Shown here one piece after another: positions 60,340 to 64,000 of a stretch of 64,000 nt of DNA (positions are counted from its first letter, which is position 1; each line of letters begins with the position of its first letter). Source of the DNA: Rhodococcus ruber NBRC 15591 (GTDB lineage: Bacteria; Actinomycetota; Actinomycetes; Mycobacteriales; Mycobacteriaceae); assembly GCF_001894945.1 (NCBI RefSeq), contig NZ_BCXE01000021.1, positions 124,001-188,000 of the forward strand, written 5' to 3'. Under the pieces are notes generated by a model. The model did not search any database, was not told the DNA's origin, and was given only the letters and a program-made list of their open reading frames with translations. The translations under genes were made by a program, and so were the position numbers.

Positions 60340-61713
60340 GTGAGTCACTACGACCTGGCCATCATCGGCACCGGCTCCGGAAACTCGATCCTCGACGAGC
60401 GATTCGACGGCCGGAAGGTGGCGATCCTCGAGCAGGGCACCTTCGGTGGCACCTGCCTCAACGTCGGCTGCATCCCCACCAAGATGTACGTCTATGCGGC
60501 GGAGGTCGCGCAGACCGTGCGCAAGGCCGCGAAGTACGGTGTCGACGCGACGATCGACGGGGTCCGGTGGAGCGACATCGTCGACCGGGTGTTCGGCCGG
60601 ATCGACCCGATCGCGGCCGGCGGCGACCGCTACCGCACCGAGGACTGCGCGAACGTCACCGTCCACCGCGGGCACGCCCGGTTCGTGGGCGAGCGCACCC
60701 TCGACACCGGCACGGGCGAGATCATCACCGCCGACCAGGTCGTCGTCGCAGCGGGCGCGCGTCCGGCGATCCCGCAGGAGGTACTCGACGGCGGGGTCCG
60801 CTACTACACCAACGACGACATCATGCGGCTGCCGAAACTGCCGGAATCGCTGGTGATCCTCGGCTCCGGGTTCATCGCGATGGAGTTCGCCCACGTCTTC
60901 TCCGCCCTGGGCACCCGGGTGTCGGTGCTCGCCCGCACCGGTCAGTTGCTGCGGCACCTCGACCACGACCTCGCCGAGCACTTCACCGGCCTGGCCACCG
61001 ACCGGTGGGACGTGCACCTGTCCAACCCCGCGACGGCGTTCCGTCCCGTCGGCGACGGCGTCGAGGTGGAACTGGCCGACGGCACCACCGTCAGCGGCGA
61101 CGCGCTGCTCGTCGCGGTCGGCCGGACACCCAACGGGGACGCACTCGACGCCGCCGCGGGCGGCATCGCGCTGCACGACGACGGCCGGATCGTCGTCGAC
61201 GAGTTCCAGCGCACCACCGCGCGCGGGGTCTTCGCGCTCGGCGACGTCTCGTCGCCGCACCAGCTCAAGCACGTCGCCAATCACGAGGCCCGCGTCGTAC
61301 AGCACAACCTGCTCCACGACGCGTGGGGCAAGGACGTCTCGGTCCTGCGCCGCTCGGACCATCGGTTCGTGCCGTCCGCGGTCTTCACCGACCCGCAGAT
61401 CGCGACGGTCGGCCTGACCGAGGAACAGGCCCGCGCCCAGGGCTACGACGTCGCGGTGAAGATCCAGTACTACGGCGACGTCGCGTACGGCTGGGCGATG
61501 GAGGACACCGAGGGTTTCTGCAAGGTGATCGCCGACCGCACCACGGGCAAGCTGCTCGGCGCGCACATCCTGGGCGCCCAGGCGTCGTCGGTGATCCAGC
61601 CGCTGATCCAGGCCATGAGCTTCGGTCTCACCGCCCGGGAGACGGCCACCGGACAGTACTGGATCCACCCGGCCCTGCCGGAACTGGTCGAGAACGCTCT
61701 CCTCGGGTTGTGA
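60340..61713 (+). CDS. mtr: Mycothione reductase
   Basis: 457-residue flavoprotein disulfide reductase that restores mycothiol from mycothione with NADPH. The N-terminal FAD loop is [28 protein letters not shown]. The redox disulfide is [13 protein letters not shown] (about residues 36-48), and the active-site His-Glu are in [13 protein letters not shown] near the C-terminus (about 441-453). [17 protein letters not shown] is the NADPH-binding loop. Start GTG 60340 with GGGAGAACA upstream. Presence of mtr supports a mycothiol-producing actinobacterium. Confidence 0.95.
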   Translation: MSHYDLAIIGTGSGNSILDERFDGRKVAILEQGTFGGTCLNVGCIPTKMYVYAAEVAQTVRKAAKYGVDATIDGVRWSDIVDRVFGRIDPIAAGGDRYRTEDCANVTVHRGHARFVGERTLDTGTGEIITADQVVVAAGARPAIPQEVLDGGVRYYTNDDIMRLPKLPESLVILGSGFIAMEFAHVFSALGTRVSVLARTGQLLRHLDHDLAEHFTGLATDRWDVHLSNPATAFRPVGDGVEVELADGTTVSGDALLVAVGRTPNGDALDAAAGGIALHDDGRIVVDEFQRTTARGVFALGDVSSPHQLKHVANHEARVVQHNLLHDAWGKDVSVLRRSDHRFVPSAVFTDPQIATVGLTEEQARAQGYDVAVKIQYYGDVAYGWAMEDTEGFCKVIADRTTGKLLGAHILGAQASSVIQPLIQAMSFGLTARETATGQYWIHPALPELVENALLGL

Positions 61714-61714
61714 T

Positions 61715-61758
61715 CGGTGTGTCCTTTGGGCGGCTCCCACCGCCCAAAGGACACACCG
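61715..61758. terminator. 19-bp perfect hairpin after mtr
   Basis: Arms 61715-61733 and 61740-61758 are perfectly complementary with a 6-nt loop. A second small hairpin, GGCGGC-GAA-GCCGCC, follows at 61758-61772. They lie between convergent genes, so they probably stop transcription from both sides. No T-tract is present. Confidence 0.75.
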
Positions 61759-61771
61759 GCGGCGAAGCCGC

Positions 61772-62338
61772 CTACCAGCTGCCGGTGCGCAGGGCGATCG
61801 CGCTGGCCAGTTCCGCCGGCGCCTCGGCCGGGATGTTGGCCACTCCGCTCAGTTCGACGACGCGGAACTCCGACAGGACGTACCGCATCGAGGCGTCGGC
61901 TTCCGGGCGGCGCGCGGCGCTGCCCACGAGCACGGTGGTGGGCACCTCGGCGGGGGCGGCGTCCGCGTCCCGTACGACGCCCTCGACGTCCGGCACCGCC
62001 GGGTGGCCCCGGTCGGCGACCACGAGGCTGGCGAACCGGCCGAACCGGCCCGAGGCGGCCGCCCACGCCAGCTCCGCTCCAGCCCCACTGCCGACGAGGT
62101 GCACCCACGGCAACTGCAGGGCGTCGAGCAATGCGTGCACGCCCGCGACGTCGAGACCCTCGATGGTCTCCGGTACGAACGTACGCAGATCCGAATGGTG
62201 CAGCCGCGTGCACACCGCGTCGTAGACGTCGGCGGATTCCCCGGCGCCGGGCAGCAGCAGCACCGCGTGCCGGCTCTCGGGGCCGTCGATTCGCACGGTG
62301 AAGGTGCCGGCCGGGATCGCCACGTCAGTCGGTTCCAT
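61772..62338 (-). CDS. Small alpha/beta hydrolase-like protein
   Basis: 188-residue protein of the alpha/beta hydrolase fold, shorter than usual. HAVLLLPGAGESADVYDAVCTRL (about residues 24-46) matches the oxyanion loop, WVHLVGSGAGAELAWAAA (about 77-94) is the GxSxG nucleophile elbow. A clear catalytic His at the C-terminus is not seen, since the cap and last strands look reduced. Start ATG 62338; TACCGT (62352 to 62347) is 8 nt upstream. Function unknown. Confidence 0.65.
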   Translation of the reverse strand: MEPTDVAIPAGTFTVRIDGPESRHAVLLLPGAGESADVYDAVCTRLHHSDLRTFVPETIEGLDVAGVHALLDALQLPWVHLVGSGAGAELAWAAASGRFGRFASLVVADRGHPAVPDVEGVVRDADAAPAEVPTTVLVGSAARRPEADASMRYVLSEFRVVELSGVANIPAEAPAELASAIALRTGSW

Positions 62339-62386
62339 GCCGAAGCACGGTACGCGACAAGACGATGCGCCCGGCACCCGGCCGCG

Positions 62387-63244
62387 TCACGGCAGCGTGA
62401 GGATATCCGCTCCGCTGTCGGTGACGACGATGGTGTGCTCGAACTGGGCGGTCCACTTGCGGTCCTTGGTGACCACGGTCCAGCCGTCGTCCCAGATCTC
62501 GTAGTCCACGGTGCCGAGGTTGATCATCGGCTCGATCGTGAACACCATTCCCGGCTCGAGCACGGTGTCGACGGACGGCTGGTCGTAGTGCAGGATCACC
62601 AGCCCGTTGTGGAACGTCTCGCCGATGCCGTGACCGGTGAAGTCACGCACCACCCCGTACCCGAACCGGTTCGCGTACGACTCGATGACCCGGCCGACGA
62701 CGTTGAGCGCCCGGCCCGGCTTGACCGCCTTGATCGCCCGCATCGTCGCCTCACGGGTCCGTTCGACCAGCAGGCGGTGCTCCTCGGAGACCTCGCCCGC
62801 CAGGAACGTGGCATTGGTGTCACCGTGCACTCCCCCGATGTAGGCGGTGACGTCGATGTTGACGATGTCGCCGTCCTCGAGCACCGTCGAATCCGGGATG
62901 CCGTGGCAGATCACCTCGTTCAGCGACGTGCAGCACGACTTGGTGAAGCCCTTGTACCCCAGCGTCGAGGGATACGCGCCGTGGTCGCACATGTATTCGT
63001 GCGCGATCCGGTCCAGTTCGTCGGTGGTCACGCCCGGCGCGACGGCCTTGCCCGCCTCGGCCAGGGCCTGCGCGGCGATGCGGCCGGCGACCCGCATCTT
63101 CTCGATGGTCTCCGGGGTCTGCACCCACGGCTCGTGCCCTTCGTTCGCCGTCGGCTTCCACGCGTACTCCGGTCGCTCGATCCCGTTGGGGACGGCGCGG
63201 ACGGGTGAGACGGTTCCGGGGACGAGTGCGGTGCGAACAGGCAT
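62387..63244 (-). CDS. map: Methionine aminopeptidase
   Basis: 285-residue type I enzyme with the N-terminal extension of actinobacterial MapB ([19 protein letters not shown], Pro-rich). Metal ligands: Asp of [11 protein letters not shown], Asp of HGDTNATF, His of [11 protein letters not shown], Glu of FTIEPMI, Glu of [10 protein letters not shown]. It removes the initiator Met from nascent proteins, including many made from leaderless ATG/GTG mRNAs. Start ATG 63244 ([10 protein letters not shown]); 63250 is also in frame. Confidence 0.95.
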   Translation of the reverse strand: MPVRTALVPGTVSPVRAVPNGIERPEYAWKPTANEGHEPWVQTPETIEKMRVAGRIAAQALAEAGKAVAPGVTTDELDRIAHEYMCDHGAYPSTLGYKGFTKSCCTSLNEVICHGIPDSTVLEDGDIVNIDVTAYIGGVHGDTNATFLAGEVSEEHRLLVERTREATMRAIKAVKPGRALNVVGRVIESYANRFGYGVVRDFTGHGIGETFHNGLVILHYDQPSVDTVLEPGMVFTIEPMINLGTVDYEIWDDGWTVVTKDRKWTAQFEHTIVVTDSGADILTLP

Positions 63245-63314
63245 GGTCACCAGGATAGGCCCCGACCGACGGGGGGCGACGCGGCGCCGGCCGCGCCGCC
63301 CCCACGCGGGCGGC

Positions 63315-64000
63315 TCAGCCCTGACGCAGGATGTAGCGCTGGATCTTGCCGCTGGGCGTCTTCGGCAGCTGCGGCACGAAGTGCACGGTCCGCGGGTAGG
63401 CGTGCGCCGCGAACTTGCGCTTGACCAGCTGCTGCAGCTCCACCTCGAGCTCGTCGGTGCCGTCGACGCCGTCGCGCAGCACCACGAACGCTTCGAGCAC
63501 CTCGCCGCGCAGCTGGTCGGGCATGCCGACGACGGCGGCCTCGACGACGTGCTCGTGCATCACCAGCACGCTCTCGACGTCGAACGGGCCGATCCGGTAG
63601 CCCGCCATGATGATCACGTCGTCGTCGCGGGCGGAGAAGTAGAAGAACCCGTCCTCGTCGACCTGTCCGGCGTCGCCGGTGAGGTACCAGCGGCCGTCCT
63701 CGGTGAACCGCTGCGCGGTCTTCTCCGGCGCGTCCACGTACCCCGTGAACCACAGCAGGGGGCTGGCGTGGGTGTCGATCGCCACCCGTCCGGGCACGCC
63801 GGGGGCGGCGATGTCGTCGGAGTCGTCCGAGAGCACGGCGCAGGACCACCCGGGCAGGGGCTTACCCATCGATCCGGGCCGCACTTCTTCGCGCAGCCCG
63901 TCCGCCCACGCGTTGACGACGAACATGCCGTGCTCGGTCTGGCCGTAGTGGTCGCGCACGATCACGCCGAGGGTCTGCTCGGACCATGCCACGACGTCCG
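63315..64000 (-). CDS. Acyl-CoA synthetase (AMP-forming), 3' part only
   Basis: The C-terminal about 225 residues are in the window; the 5' end lies beyond base 64000. [77 protein letters not shown] and [16 protein letters not shown] are adenylate-forming signatures; the last carries the catalytic Lys that is often acetylated. The [10 protein letters not shown] sequence is closer to acetyl/medium-chain acyl-CoA synthetases than to FadD. Substrate not assignable. Confidence 0.85.
   Translation of the reverse strand, partial: DVVAWSEQTLGVIVRDHYGQTEHGMFVVNAWADGLREEVRPGSMGKPLPGWSCAVLSDDSDDIAAPGVPGRVAIDTHASPLLWFTGYVDAPEKTAQRFTEDGRWYLTGDAGQVDEDGFFYFSARDDDVIIMAGYRIGPFDVESVLVMHEHVVEAAVVGMPDQLRGEVLEAFVVLRDGVDGTDELEVELQQLVKRKFAAHAYPRTVHFVPQLPKTPSGKIQRYILRQG

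Overview
The window is high-GC actinobacterial chromosome, with the gene content and order of a Mycobacteriales genome. Rhodococcus is the best guess. The reasons are a mycothiol economy (mycothione reductase), ThyX instead of ThyA, PptT/PptH, RNase J, an EfpA-type pump, Mqo, and strong collinearity with the M. tuberculosis Rv2747-Rv2861c region recalled from knowledge. Almost every gene has GTG/ATG starts and GC-rich third codon positions, and 4-nt ATGA/GTGA overlaps are frequent. No tRNA, rRNA or CRISPR array was seen. Bases 1-199 hold no gene I can support.

Layout. (1) 0.2-12.2 kb: argA-type acetyltransferase, YciI-like protein, a TerC exporter behind a manganese (yybP-ykoY) riboswitch, ftsK, a TIGR03085 protein, rnj-dapA, thyX, a ribbon-helix-helix protein, an SRPBCC protein, a flavodoxin-fold protein, a membrane protein and dapB. 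(2) 12.3-13.7 kb: pepR protease. (3) 13.7-25.5 kb: a nitrate-respiration block (narK-narG-narH-narJ-narI), two small ORFs and a MalT-type LuxR regulator, lying between pepR and pnp, which are neighbours in M. tuberculosis. (4) 25.5-31.0 kb: pnp and rpsO with a 17-bp hairpin between them, a degenerate WS/DGAT acyltransferase, and ribF. (5) 31.1-34.4 kb: a manganese ABC importer (mntABC) and the DtxR-family regulator mntR; a palindrome overlaps the mntA start codon. (6) 34.4-36.2 kb: an IS200/IS605 element with tnpA and a frameshifted tnpB, inserted exactly at the truB stop codon. (7) 36.2-47.2 kb, all on the minus strand: rimP-nusA-ylxR-infB-DUF503-rbfA-nrnA-MATE-pptH-pptT-truB, a translation/RNA operon that also carries the phosphopantetheinyl transferase/hydrolase pair. 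(8) 47.3-57.4 kb: Tat lipoprotein plus DUF4439 protein, O-methyltransferase, proS, yaaA, FUSC protein, EfpA-type MFS pump, cysG, fadD. (9) 57.5-64 kb: mqo, alpha/beta hydrolase, mtr, a second hydrolase, map, and the 3' part of an acyl-CoA synthetase cut by the window edge.

Two themes stand out. First, manganese homeostasis is controlled twice: by RNA (riboswitch on the TerC exporter) and by protein (MntR next to the importer). Second, many genes start 6-8 nt after a TANNNT-like -10 box with no Shine-Dalgarno, so they are probably leaderless. Several short in-frame or hairpin-bearing tandem repeats (rbfA, narG, the efpA 3' end, infB) look like length-variable loci.
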